This document shows positions 36,703-45,445 of a stretch of 64,000 nt of DNA, in pieces. Numbering within the stretch: the stretch's first letter is position 1; every line of letters begins with the position of its first letter. The position numbers and the translations under genes were made by a program. This DNA is from Blautia sp. Marseille-P3087 (GTDB lineage Bacteria > Bacillota > Clostridia > Lachnospirales > Lachnospiraceae): assembly GCF_900120195.1 (NCBI RefSeq), contig NZ_LT635539.1, forward strand, positions 2,654,441 through 2,718,440, written 5' to 3'. The notes below the pieces were generated by a model. It ran no database searches and was not told the DNA's origin. It worked only from the letters and a program-made list of their open reading frames with translations.

Positions 36703-36730
36703 GTTACCATTCAGGATTTTTTACGATATA
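36703..36730 (+). promoter_or_regulatory. candidate ECF sigma promoter
   Basis: GTTACC (36703-36708), a 15-nt spacer and CGATATA (36724-36730), followed by TAGTATGAGTAG. The same two boxes with the same spacing occur inverted at 45083-45110, and the -10 part alone at 40317-40337. Conserved boxes without sigma-70 character upstream of an ECF gene suggest autoregulation. Confidence 0.6.
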
Positions 36731-36766
36731 TAGTATGAGTAGAAAAATGAGGAGGACAACCTGTAA

Positions 36767-37324
36767 ATGAAAGACAATGAGATCATATCTTTGTTTGAGA
36801 TAAGGGATGAGCATGCGATTGAAGCATTGAGCGACAAGTATCATCCTTACTGCTATAAGATTGCCTGGAATCTGCTTACAAATAAAGAAGATTCGGAAGA
36901 ATGCCTGAATGATACCTGGTTTTCGGTCTGGTCGCTGATTCCGCCGAAGAAGCCTTCCGTATTATCACATTTTTGCGGCAGGATCACGAGAAACTTAAGC
37001 ATTGATTGCCTGCGTAAAAAATATGCCAACAGGCGCCCAGATGTGCATATGGCAGATGTATTAGGTGAAATGGATCAGCTGAGTGTTACTTATACCATTG
37101 AAGATCAGCTGGCGGAGAAAGAACTGCTGGAGATCATCAATGATTTTCTTGGAAAAATGGATGCAGAGGACAGAGATATTTTTGTGAGAAGATACTGGTT
37201 TTTTGATTCGGTTGCGGCGATTGCCAAAAGGCATGCGATGTCCGTCGGAAGTGTAAAAATGAATCTGTACCGGAGCAGGAAGAAGCTGTTGAAGGTCTTG
37301 AAAAAGGAAGGGAAACACTTATGA
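36767..37324 (+). CDS. ECF RNA polymerase sigma factor 1
   Basis: A 185-residue sigma-70 family ECF protein. Region 2 covers residues about 18-85 (YHPYCYKIAWNLLTNKEDSEECLNDTWFSVW) and region 4 residues about 125-180 (DIFVRRYWFFDSVAAIAKRHAMSVGSVKMNLYRSRKKL). Its last 4 nt overlap the DUF4179 gene, a standard sigma/anti-sigma arrangement. It likely recognises the GTTACC-N15-CGATATA repeats. Confidence 0.92.
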   Translation: MKDNEIISLFEIRDEHAIEALSDKYHPYCYKIAWNLLTNKEDSEECLNDTWFSVWSLIPPKKPSVLSHFCGRITRNLSIDCLRKKYANRRPDVHMADVLGEMDQLSVTYTIEDQLAEKELLEIINDFLGKMDAEDRDIFVRRYWFFDSVAAIAKRHAMSVGSVKMNLYRSRKKLLKVLKKEGKHL

Positions 37325-38505
37325 AAAAATTCGATTTTTCAAAAGAATTTGGCAATATTGATCCAAAATATATCAGCGAAGCAGAGGGAGAATGGAAAGG
37401 TAAAAAAAGAGTCTGGACACCATCATTCTGGAGTAAACTGGCAGCCGCCTGTGTGATCCTGGCTTTGATTTCGACTGTTTTATCGAACCCGAAAGTGCAG
37501 GCCGCAATCAAAAATCTTGCTTTATCTATAGGAGAAACACTGGGATTTCAGAAAGAAATTGAGTCGTATACGGAGGTTTTAAACATGTCCCAGACGGATC
37601 ATGGGATCACTGCAAACTTAAAAGAAGTTGTTCTGGATGAGGGAGTTTTGCTGTTCAGGGTGCATGCAGAAATTGATAATACCGAAGGGAATGAGCAGGG
37701 GAAATCGGAGGACATTTCATCCTTTAAGAACACGGGAATTACGCTTGATATGAACAAAACAACAATAAATGGACAGAAGCTGGATGAGTACACAAGTGGG
37801 GAGTATTCGCCTTATTCTGTAGATGATTTATTAGATGAAGACGCCGACAGAGATGAAAAGGAATATGATCGTGTACAGGAGTACCGCTTTCATGCACCGA
37901 CAGATCTCGGAGAAAATCCGGAAGTGCATCTTGTACTTAATGCATTTAATTATGATGACTGGGAAAAATCAGAGGCAGAATTTACGTTTGATTTCAACAT
38001 TTCACGGGAGAAAGTCCTGAAGCAGACAATGAATAAAGAACTGGAAAATATTTCTGTCGAGACAGAAGAAGGCACGGTTACACTGAAAGATATTTTCCTG
38101 AACAAGTTACAGAGCAGTATCTCAGCAGATGTGCCGGAAAAACTCTTCCAGAAGTATGACGTTGAGCTGTGTGGAACGGACAGTAAAGGAAACAAAGTAC
38201 GGTATGAATTAAAGGATGATGCAGAAACAGAAGCCATCAGTCGTGTCTGGAAATTTAAGACAGATTTCTGGAGAACGTGTGGAAGCGCCGGAGATGATGA
38301 GCGGCCGGAGATTCCTGATCCCGACAGTGAATATCTGGAATTACAGCTTTATCTGAAATCCGATGCTATAATAGAAAACAATGTTATTAAAAGGTATGAT
38401 TTAGATGACGACACCTATGCCGAAGAAGAAAGCAAAGTCTACGATGCAGCAGATGATTCTGAATGGAAAGCTGTTGGAGAGAAGATACGGATCAATATCA
38501 GATGA
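37321..38505 (+). CDS. DUF4179-type membrane protein, probable anti-sigma factor
   Basis: A 394-residue protein with a short cytosolic N-terminus (residues 1-33), one membrane segment (about 36-55, FWSKLAAACVILALISTVL), and a large acidic extracellular part (about 60-394) with the DUF4179 fold in its first half. Gene order and topology point to a transmembrane regulator that holds the ECF sigma factor and senses an outside signal. Confidence 0.85.
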   Translation: MKKFDFSKEFGNIDPKYISEAEGEWKGKKRVWTPSFWSKLAAACVILALISTVLSNPKVQAAIKNLALSIGETLGFQKEIESYTEVLNMSQTDHGITANLKEVVLDEGVLLFRVHAEIDNTEGNEQGKSEDISSFKNTGITLDMNKTTINGQKLDEYTSGEYSPYSVDDLLDEDADRDEKEYDRVQEYRFHAPTDLGENPEVHLVLNAFNYDDWEKSEAEFTFDFNISREKVLKQTMNKELENISVETEEGTVTLKDIFLNKLQSSISADVPEKLFQKYDVELCGTDSKGNKVRYELKDDAETEAISRVWKFKTDFWRTCGSAGDDERPEIPDPDSEYLELQLYLKSDAIIENNVIKRYDLDDDTYAEEESKVYDAADDSEWKAVGEKIRINIR

Positions 38506-38525
38506 AAGTAAGGAGGAACTGAGAA

Positions 38526-38702
38526 ATGAAGAAAAAATTGATTGCATTAATCGTGGCAGGGGAATTGTTAATATTCAGTGGAGTAGTCCTGGGATATTAT
38601 CATCCGGTTGCAGGAAGTATCTTTGAAATAATTGGAGGGCTGTTGAACCTTTGCTTCTTTATACTGCTGCTGGTATATGCTAAGAAGAATAAAAAGAAAT
38701 AA
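38526..38702 (+). CDS. small two-segment membrane protein (58 aa)
   Basis: A 58-residue frame with SD AAGGAGG. Two hydrophobic segments (LIALIVAGELLIFSGVVLGYY and the IIGGLLNLCFFILLLVYA part) are separated by HPVAG, and it ends in a Lys-rich tail. No function recognised. It is tightly placed between the anti-sigma and the next gene, so it belongs to the ECF operon. Confidence 0.75.
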   Translation: MKKKLIALIVAGELLIFSGVVLGYYHPVAGSIFEIIGGLLNLCFFILLLVYAKKNKKK

Positions 38703-38726
38703 GAACTTTCAACAAGAGGTGACAGC

Positions 38727-39266
38727 ATGAATTTTGATACATACAAAATCAAGGATGAATTGTTAGAAATTTATAGTGGCAGTGAAGAAACTTTCTGTGT
38801 CGGTAAAATTCTGTCCCAAAACAGGGATAGTATTCTTTTCAGATCTTATGATGCGCAGGGAAAGAACGATGGGTTACATTTTATAAAAAGCAGTCATATC
38901 AGCGAAATAAAATCAAACACACAGTATTTAAGAAAAATGCAGTTATATTTAGCATACTGGAGAGAACAGGAGGATGCACCTTTAACTAACCCATTTAAGA
39001 AGCATCCTGCATTGTCTGGGCTATTGGCATATGCGATGGAGAATAAGAAGATAATTACTGTTTTCTGCAGTTCCAAACCGGACGAATTGCTTACCGGTTA
39101 TGTAGAGACATATGACAATAAAAAAATTAAATTGAACTGTGTGGATATGGAAACTGCCTGCATTTATGAAACTGCAACGCTGCTTAAAGAGGATATTTTT
39201 TATCTGGAAGTTGACAGTTTGGACAATGAATTACTGAAATATGCCAATGAGAAAATAGAGAGGTAA
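38727..39266 (+). CDS. uncharacterised cytosolic protein (179 aa)
   Basis: Not recognised. A 179-residue soluble protein made of two similar halves, each resembling a small SH3-like barrel: CVGKILSQNRDSILFRSYDAQG near residue 25 and LLTGYVETYDNKKIKLNCVD near residue 115. SD AAGAGGTG. Member of the ECF-linked operon. Confidence 0.75.
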   Translation: MNFDTYKIKDELLEIYSGSEETFCVGKILSQNRDSILFRSYDAQGKNDGLHFIKSSHISEIKSNTQYLRKMQLYLAYWREQEDAPLTNPFKKHPALSGLLAYAMENKKIITVFCSSKPDELLTGYVETYDNKKIKLNCVDMETACIYETATLLKEDIFYLEVDSLDNELLKYANEKIER

Positions 39267-39293
39267 ACGATTAATCAGGGAAGGAGTGAACAG

Positions 39294-40283
39294 ATGAAAA
39301 AGATGATCATATTTGCCTTAATTATGGCTATATCCGTAGCAACACCAATCCAGGCAATGGCAGAAAGTGTTACACAGTCTGACGTGGAAATGCAGCCTTC
39401 GGAACAGAACATTGAGCAGATCATTGATGAGATTACGTCTGAACCGCATCCAATAAATTCTGATGCGATCCAGAATGTAAAGGAATACATCATCCAATAT
39501 TGGGGTGATTTGGGATATGATGAGATAGAATGTCAGAAGTTTGAATATAATGATGAAAATAATGAAAATGCAATACGGCGTTCCTCACAGGCAGATGTAT
39601 TTCTGGCACCAACGGCCGAAAATGCAACTATTGACGGCACTGGTGAAAATATTATTGTGACAAAAAAGTCATCCACTGATATGACGAAAAATCTGATCAT
39701 AAGTGCCCATTATGACAGTGCAGAAGATTCGGTAGGAGCCAATGATAACGGTTCCGGAGTGGCAGCAGTACTTGAACTGGCAAGAATTTTAAAAGATACA
39801 GAGATGCCGTATAATGTAAAATTCATCCTGTTTTCGGGCGAAGAAAAATATATGCTGGGTTCAAGATGGTATGTTGGCAATCTGTCTGAGGACGAGCGGA
39901 AGCAGATCATCGGAGTAATAAATATTGATACCATCGCAGAAAAAAGTGATCTGGGTTATATGGCGATGATCGAAGGAAACAAACGACCAGATGATATAGA
40001 GTATGACGATGAGGGACTGAAAAAACTGGCCGAGTTAAATAAAAACAGCATGTCAGATTTATTTACATCCAGTGACAGATTCTACCTGACAATGGTAACT
40101 AACAGTGACCATTATCCATTTGCTTTGGTGGATATCCCGGCAGTTTCCATTGTCCAGGACTGGCAGGATGGATTGAACGTGAATGACAGTTCTGATGTAA
40201 AAGAGAATATGGATATGCAGAGGATTGTGGAAGTGATTGAGAAGGTTACGGAAGTGCTTTCTGAGATACCATCAAATAATTAA
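39294..40283 (+). CDS. secreted M28-family metallopeptidase
   Basis: A 329-residue zinc aminopeptidase-like protein. Signal peptide residues about 1-23 (ending QAMA). Zinc ligands and catalytic residues of family M28 are visible: ISAHYDSAEDSVGANDNGSG near residue 140, FSGEEKYMLGS near residue 183, VINIDTIAEKS near residue 210 and NSDHYPFALVDIPAVSI near residue 265. There is no lipobox or anchor, so it is probably released. It is in the same direction and close spacing as the ECF operon genes, suggesting stress-induced secretion. Confidence 0.9.
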   Translation: MKKMIIFALIMAISVATPIQAMAESVTQSDVEMQPSEQNIEQIIDEITSEPHPINSDAIQNVKEYIIQYWGDLGYDEIECQKFEYNDENNENAIRRSSQADVFLAPTAENATIDGTGENIIVTKKSSTDMTKNLIISAHYDSAEDSVGANDNGSGVAAVLELARILKDTEMPYNVKFILFSGEEKYMLGSRWYVGNLSEDERKQIIGVINIDTIAEKSDLGYMAMIEGNKRPDDIEYDDEGLKKLAELNKNSMSDLFTSSDRFYLTMVTNSDHYPFALVDIPAVSIVQDWQDGLNVNDSSDVKENMDMQRIVEVIEKVTEVLSEIPSNN

Positions 40284-40312
40284 TAAAGAAGAGAGTAAAG
40301 CAGAGCCGGGAT

Positions 40313-40343
40313 TTTTTACGATATATAGTATGAGCAGGAAAAT
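40313..40343 (+). promoter_or_regulatory. copy of the ECF -10 repeat
   Basis: GGATTTTTTACGATATATAG and following TATGAGCAG repeat the block found at 36715-36741. The GTTACC -35 box is not conserved here, so this copy may be weak or decayed. It lies 40 nt upstream of the gene at 40380. Confidence 0.55.
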
Positions 40344-40379
40344 TTTCTTTCGAAATACAAGACAAGGAGAAACAAAACG

Positions 40380-40877
40380 ATGAAAAAAGGAACAATGATG
40401 GTTTTTTCGGCATTATTGATGAGCTGCTTTTTAGCAGTTCCGGCAGAAGCTAAGAGCATCGAGAATGGTACTTACCGTGTATGCAAAAATGATATTTTTA
40501 TTGACTATGATCAATTAAACTGCAAAAAGATCGTTACGGAAATAAAAGATGATGGGTCATTCACTGCAGTTGATCTGGGAGAGTGGTTAGAAGAACAGGA
40601 TATTTATGATATTTCGGTAATTGAAGATGATGAAAATACCGGCTATAAAAAAAAGTTTTATGAGAGAAATCCAGAAAAAGAGGCATCAGATGAATTTTAT
40701 GATTCAGAAGATACTTCCTATATTGATTTCCAGGGATTGGTGTATGAGGGGGATGTTATCCGCAGTACGGATTCTTTCCAGGAAACGGTAACGGAAGTAA
40801 GTTTTGATGGAAGCTTCTATACGGAGACGGAAATGACAGGTCTGTATGTGGATGGAAAGACAACGCAAATCAAATAA
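40380..40877 (+). CDS. small secreted protein, unknown (165 aa)
   Basis: Not recognised. Signal peptide residues about 1-24 (VFSALLMSCFLAVPAEA), then an acidic secreted domain of about 140 residues with repeated aromatic/Thr patterns (DSFQETVTEVSFDGSFYTETEMTG). It lies downstream of a copy of the ECF promoter repeat and so may belong to the sigma factor's regulon. Confidence 0.75.
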   Translation: MKKGTMMVFSALLMSCFLAVPAEAKSIENGTYRVCKNDIFIDYDQLNCKKIVTEIKDDGSFTAVDLGEWLEEQDIYDISVIEDDENTGYKKKFYERNPEKEASDEFYDSEDTSYIDFQGLVYEGDVIRSTDSFQETVTEVSFDGSFYTETEMTGLYVDGKTTQIK

Positions 40878-41006
40878 TTTATGGAGAATATAAGGGGCTA
40901 TCGTGATGATATGCTCCTTTTTCATGCTATAATTAAAAAAAATATAAATTTTTTGAGACGATCATCAAAAAAAGACGACTTTATAATTGAGAACATTTTG
41001 GAGGGG

Positions 41007-41570
41007 GTGAATATCATAGACGATATAAGAATCATAGAGCTCTATTTTGAAAGAAATGAGCAAGCGATTAAGGAAACGGATATAAAATATGGAAAACTCT
41101 GTCATAAACTTTCCTATAATGTCCTGAATAATCGCCAGGATTCGGAAGAGTGTGTAAATACCACTTATTTAGAAGTGTGGAATAGAATCCCACCGACAAG
41201 GCCTGCAAAATTTAAAGCTTATATTTCTATAATTGTCAGAGATATTTCTATAGATAAATTAAGGCATCTGACGGCTAAAAAGAGGTCGGCTGATATGGTT
41301 ATGGCATTGGATGAACTTACAGAGGTACTGCCAGATGAAAGGCATGCGCCTGGAAGGAACGATGAAGAGATTGGAAAATTGATCAGTATTTTTCTTCGTA
41401 AACAAAAAGAAGAGGTTCAGAGGGTGTTTGTTCTAAAGTATTTTTATTTCGAATCTAACAGGGCTATTGCGGAAAAATATGGTTTTACTGAACGCAAAGT
41501 AACGAATATGCTGGCCCGTACCAGAAATAAATTAAAAAAATATCTGATTGAGGAGGGAATCTACATATGA
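41007..41570 (+). CDS. ECF RNA polymerase sigma factor 2, start uncertain
   Basis: An ECF sigma factor: region 2 KYGKLCHKLSYNVLNNRQDSEECVNTTYLEVW and region 4 VFVLKYFYFESNRAIAEKYGFTERKVTNMLARTRNKLKKY. The start is odd. GGAGGGGG (41000-41007) is an excellent SD, and 8 nt after it, where homologues begin with MDD, the codon is ATA (41016). GTG 41007 is the nearest usable start but overlaps the SD. A longer frame from 40881 contains a TATAAT promoter and lacks an SD. It overlaps the next gene by 4 nt. Confidence 0.85.
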   Translation: MNIIDDIRIIELYFERNEQAIKETDIKYGKLCHKLSYNVLNNRQDSEECVNTTYLEVWNRIPPTRPAKFKAYISIIVRDISIDKLRHLTAKKRSADMVMALDELTEVLPDERHAPGRNDEEIGKLISIFLRKQKEEVQRVFVLKYFYFESNRAIAEKYGFTERKVTNMLARTRNKLKKYLIEEGIYI

Positions 41571-42736
41571 ATATACCAAGAATTGTAAATGCTATCGGTT
41601 ATATTGATGATGACCTTATCACGGCAGCACTGGAAGATCCGCCGAGGAAAAGGCATAATCTTATGATTAAATGGATGCCGGTTGCCGCTTGTTTGGCGCT
41701 AGTCATGATTGCAGGTATTCTCGTTCCACATTTTTTACGGACTGCTACAATAGCTGAAAGTAAATATAAATATCATGTTTCTGAAACAGAACGGGCGATA
41801 GAATGGCCATGGAAATACAAGACTCCTGCTGAAAAGTATCCTGTTGTTAAATTTAATGGAAAACAGTTTACTGCGAAAAGTCAGAATTCTATTCATACAG
41901 AGGTAATGGGGGAGGTAATTGGCAACTGTGTGGCAGAAGGGCTTGATTCTGATACAGGAAAGGCATACACGGAAACATTTGAGGTGCGGAAGATTAAGGG
42001 CATATCAGAGGAACTGATGATTGCCGTAGGCAATGAGGATGGATTTTATGTTTATGCGGCTGATGAAGAGGCGGTTCCAGATACGTTAAGTAAGTTACTG
42101 GAACTTTATGAACTTTCTCAAAACTTAGAGTTGAACTATGCGACAAAATGTGAAGGTTATGAGGAAAAAGAGGAGCTTTTGCTGGATAATGATGAGAAGA
42201 TCTGGCGGATCCTTTATGGCTGTGGCGATGCAAAGCTTGATGATACAATTGACTTCTTTGAAAGAGAGAATCGAAGATGTCTGGCTTTTACGGCAACTTC
42301 TGAAGCATTGGGTGTCTATAACCGGGTGATCTACATTTCTGAGGATGGTTACTTTGCTACTAATATTTTTGATTATGAATATAGTTATTTTATTGGAAAA
42401 GAGGCAGCAGGACAGATCATCAGTTATGTACAAAAACATTCCACGGAAACAAAGTCCAGTACCAGTCTGCCAACCATATCCGGAACTGTTACAGAAATAG
42501 GAAATGGATATATTATGGTTGATGACACCGTTTTATGTAAGAAATCAAAAGCAGGAAAGAAATATAAGGTATATACAGATGATATAAAAATAAGAAGATG
42601 GATTGAAAGCGGAGAACTTAAAGAAGGGGATCTGGTAATTGTTGAATATGAAGGTGAAATTTCCAGTAACTATGAAGTAAAGGGAGCGTATTCCATATTT
42701 ACAGGAACTCTTGAAGAAAATGGTATTTTAAACTAG
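41567..42736 (+). CDS. membrane protein, probable anti-sigma factor of sigma 2
   Basis: A 389-residue protein with a cytosolic N-terminus, one membrane segment (residues about 35-55, WMPVAACLALVMIAGILVPHF) and a large extracellular part. The C-terminal third (about 305-385, ISGTVTEIGNGYIMVDDTVL) looks like a small beta-barrel of the DUF3221 kind. Coupling to the sigma gene through an ATGA overlap and its topology indicate an anti-sigma or sensing role. The family is not firmly recognised. Confidence 0.8.
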   Translation: MNIPRIVNAIGYIDDDLITAALEDPPRKRHNLMIKWMPVAACLALVMIAGILVPHFLRTATIAESKYKYHVSETERAIEWPWKYKTPAEKYPVVKFNGKQFTAKSQNSIHTEVMGEVIGNCVAEGLDSDTGKAYTETFEVRKIKGISEELMIAVGNEDGFYVYAADEEAVPDTLSKLLELYELSQNLELNYATKCEGYEEKEELLLDNDEKIWRILYGCGDAKLDDTIDFFERENRRCLAFTATSEALGVYNRVIYISEDGYFATNIFDYEYSYFIGKEAAGQIISYVQKHSTETKSSTSLPTISGTVTEIGNGYIMVDDTVLCKKSKAGKKYKVYTDDIKIRRWIESGELKEGDLVIVEYEGEISSNYEVKGAYSIFTGTLEENGILN

Positions 42737-42770
42737 GAATAACAAAAACAGGAAAGGGAAGGTTACAGAT

Positions 42771-45017
42771 GTGAAGATAAAACGAAATTATTTGATAAAG
42801 ATTGCACCGGCTGTTTTATTAGTAGTTGGTGCTTACTGGCTCCTCGGTTCTGATTTTTTTACATTTCTGATCTGGTGGGAAATGATATGCCTACTAGGTC
42901 TGGTATTTATGCCGGTAACATCCCGTATATTCAGGGGCTTTGATGATAATGGCTGGATGTTTTCTAAAGTACTGGCAGTCGCTGTATGCGGATATGTGCA
43001 GTGGCTGCTGGCCTGTTTAAAAATCACTCCATTTACGGGAATGACTTGTGTTATCATCACGGTTATTTGTTGTCTGGGCAGTATTTTGTATGGAATCAAA
43101 TGTAAGAACAGAATCACGAATTCTCTTCCCTGGGAACAGACACCCCTGGTTTACCGGGAAGAAATTCTGTTTTTTCTGGTGTTTCTTTTCTGGACATATC
43201 TGGCGGGATTTCATCCGGCGGCTCATGGAACGGAAAAATATATGGATTTTGGTTTTATGCAGTCCATGATGAGAAGTACAACCTTACCAGCCCAAGATAT
43301 GTGGTTTGCCGGAAAGTCTTTTAATTATTATTATGGTGGACAGTATCTTGCCGTATTCCTTACGAAGCTGACCGGGACAAGCGTGGAGATCACTTATAAT
43401 CTGATGAGGACTATGGTCGCCGCTTTTGCCTTTGTTCTTCCCTTTAGTCTGGTACGCCAGATGTTGAAGGACAAATTAAGGACTGGGAGAAAATGGTCTT
43501 TAGATCTTGGTGGTATCCTGGCAGGGATGGCGGTGTCTATGAGTGGGAATTTCCACTATATTATTTATGGAATCATCCTTAGACTGCTGAAAATAAAAAC
43601 AGATTACTGGTTTCCAAGCTCTACCCGTTATATAGGTTTTGATCCGGCTGTGACCGGGGATGAGACAATCCATGAGTTTCCGTCCTATTCGTTTGTACTG
43701 GGAGATCTTCATGCCCATGTGATCAATGTCTTTTTGGTCCTGACGGTACTTGGAATCCTTTATTCCTGGATGAAGACAAATTCGGGAAAAAGTTGGAGAC
43801 AGAAAGAAATCGGACTGCTTGGATTGCTTCTGGGAATGTTCCTTTTTTCTAATACCTGGGATTTTATGATCTATTACGTTGTAATCTGCGGAACATTGCT
43901 CTTGGGAAATCTGAAACGTTATTCCTCTGATCCTTTTATAAGCCAAGCATTGAAATGGAGTGTGATACAGTGGGGTGAACTGCTATCTGCTGCTTTCCTT
44001 GCATCACTTCCATTTCATCTGTCTTTTGAAAATGTAATGGTCCAGGGAATTGGAATCGTAAAAATACATACTGCTTTTTACCAGTTCTGTGTATTATGGG
44101 CATTCCCGCTTTTGGTCTGTGTACTATTTGTTATTGGAATTCTGAAAAAAATACGAACATTTCCAGATAAAAAGATACGAAGTTTTTTTAGCAATGTAAA
44201 GTATCCTGATTTGTATGGGCTGGTTCTTGTACTTTGTGCTATGGGACTGATCTTTATTCCTGAAATTGTTTATGTCCGGGATATTTATGAAAAAACAGCT
44301 CCAAGAGCCAATACCATGTTTAAACTGACTTATCAGGCATACATCATGTTTGGAATTATGATGGCATATATATTGGTTTCATTTACAGTAACCAGGATAA
44401 AAAGATGTAATGGTGCTGACAATGCTGTAATATGTAAAGGACTGCTGAGGTGCCCAAGACGTCAGGTCCTGACAGGGATCATTGTGATCCTGCTTCTGAT
44501 TTCAACTTGCGGATACCTGGAAAATGCAATCATTCATTGGTTTGGAGGATTCCCGAAAAGAAGTGCATACCAGACACTAAACGCAACGAACTATTTGGAA
44601 AATGCGATTCCTGATGATGCCGCTGGAATCCGCTGGCTAAATGATAATGTCAATGGACAACCTGTTGTTCTTGAAGCCAGTGGGGACAGTTATAAGGATT
44701 ATGATAACCGTGTTTCGGCAATGACAGGACTGCCAACGGTTTTAGGCTGGTATGTGCATGAATGGCTGTGGAGAAATAATTTGGAAGAGGAAAATCAACG
44801 AAAAGAAGATGTGCAGACCATATACACTTCAAGCAACGCTGAGCAAATAAAATCCTTGATAGAAAAGTACAAGATTTCCTATTTATTTATTGGAAGCTGT
44901 GAAGTTGAGAAGTATGGAGAGATCAATAGCGAATTCTTAACTTCGCTGGGAAAAGTTGTTTTCCGACAGGGTGAGACGATGATAATTGAGGTTTTCGATG
45001 GGGAGAGGGGTGATTGA
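42771..45017 (+). CDS. DUF2298 (YYY) polytopic membrane protein
   Basis: A 748-residue protein with about a dozen membrane segments. It matches the YYY/DUF2298 family by FNYYYGGQYLAVFLTKLTG near residue 185 and by REEILFFLVFLFWTYLAGFHPAAHGTEKYMDFGF near residue 130. The soluble C-terminal region follows residue 600. Members resemble GT-C glycosyltransferases, but no substrate is known. The start is GTG with AAGGGAAGG upstream. It is last in the second ECF operon and probably acts at the cell envelope. Confidence 0.85.
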   Translation: MKIKRNYLIKIAPAVLLVVGAYWLLGSDFFTFLIWWEMICLLGLVFMPVTSRIFRGFDDNGWMFSKVLAVAVCGYVQWLLACLKITPFTGMTCVIITVICCLGSILYGIKCKNRITNSLPWEQTPLVYREEILFFLVFLFWTYLAGFHPAAHGTEKYMDFGFMQSMMRSTTLPAQDMWFAGKSFNYYYGGQYLAVFLTKLTGTSVEITYNLMRTMVAAFAFVLPFSLVRQMLKDKLRTGRKWSLDLGGILAGMAVSMSGNFHYIIYGIILRLLKIKTDYWFPSSTRYIGFDPAVTGDETIHEFPSYSFVLGDLHAHVINVFLVLTVLGILYSWMKTNSGKSWRQKEIGLLGLLLGMFLFSNTWDFMIYYVVICGTLLLGNLKRYSSDPFISQALKWSVIQWGELLSAAFLASLPFHLSFENVMVQGIGIVKIHTAFYQFCVLWAFPLLVCVLFVIGILKKIRTFPDKKIRSFFSNVKYPDLYGLVLVLCAMGLIFIPEIVYVRDIYEKTAPRANTMFKLTYQAYIMFGIMMAYILVSFTVTRIKRCNGADNAVICKGLLRCPRRQVLTGIIVILLLISTCGYLENAIIHWFGGFPKRSAYQTLNATNYLENAIPDDAAGIRWLNDNVNGQPVVLEASGDSYKDYDNRVSAMTGLPTVLGWYVHEWLWRNNLEEENQRKEDVQTIYTSSNAEQIKSLIEKYKISYLFIGSCEVEKYGEINSEFLTSLGKVVFRQGETMIIEVFDGERGD

Positions 45018-45062
45018 TATAAAAAAGATAAAATTTTGTAAAATGTGTTACCTTATGTAAAA

Positions 45063-45128
45063 GAAATACGCTACTCATACTATATATCGTAAAAAATTTC
45101 GTATGGTAACAAAAGAATTCAAATTTTT
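45063..45128 (-). promoter_or_regulatory. inverted copy of the ECF promoter repeat
   Basis: Read on the minus strand, AAATTTGAATTCTTTTGTTACC...CGATATATAGTATGAGTAG repeats the block at 36689-36742. Both boxes (GTTACC 45105-45110, CGATATA 45083-45089) and the 15-nt spacer are kept. It points left into the 3' end of the DUF2298 gene. With 36703 it brackets the 8.4-kb ECF region as an inverted repeat. Confidence 0.65.
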
Positions 45129-45212
45129 TTAATCAGAAAAAAACCACTACTCATTCAAGTAATGGGCTCCTTACTTTGGTTTGTTAAGATATACTAGGTA
45201 AAAAGGAGAACA

Positions 45213-45332
45213 GTGTTTGAAGCATTTTTACTTTATGTGATTACTTGTATATGGGCAAATATAGAATGGTACTTTAGAATGGGCTATGGTAAAATAAGAC
45301 AAAAGCTTAAAAGGTTTTTGAAGACAAAATAA
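45213..45332 (+). CDS. small peptide (39 aa), hydrophobic N-terminus
   Basis: GTG start 6 nt after AAAAGGAG, encoding 39 residues: a hydrophobic aromatic N-terminal part (FEAFLLYVITCIW) and a basic C-terminal tail (GKIRQKLKRFLKTK). TATACT at 45190-45195 may be its -10. The arrangement recalls small toxic or membrane-active peptides; no antisense partner was recognised. Confidence 0.5.
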   Translation: MFEAFLLYVITCIWANIEWYFRMGYGKIRQKLKRFLKTK

Positions 45333-45445
45333 CGTTAAAATATTTTAGACATACAATGTCTGGTTGAAAATTAGTGGATTCTCGTTTTATGTCGTGGTAA
45401 TTTGGGAGCATGTTGGTAAGCTGTAAGTGAAAGAGAGGTAGGAGC

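Noticed and set aside
40881..41006. N-terminal extension of sigma factor 2
   Set aside because: No SD, a TATAAT box lies within it, and similarity to ECF proteins begins only after 41007.
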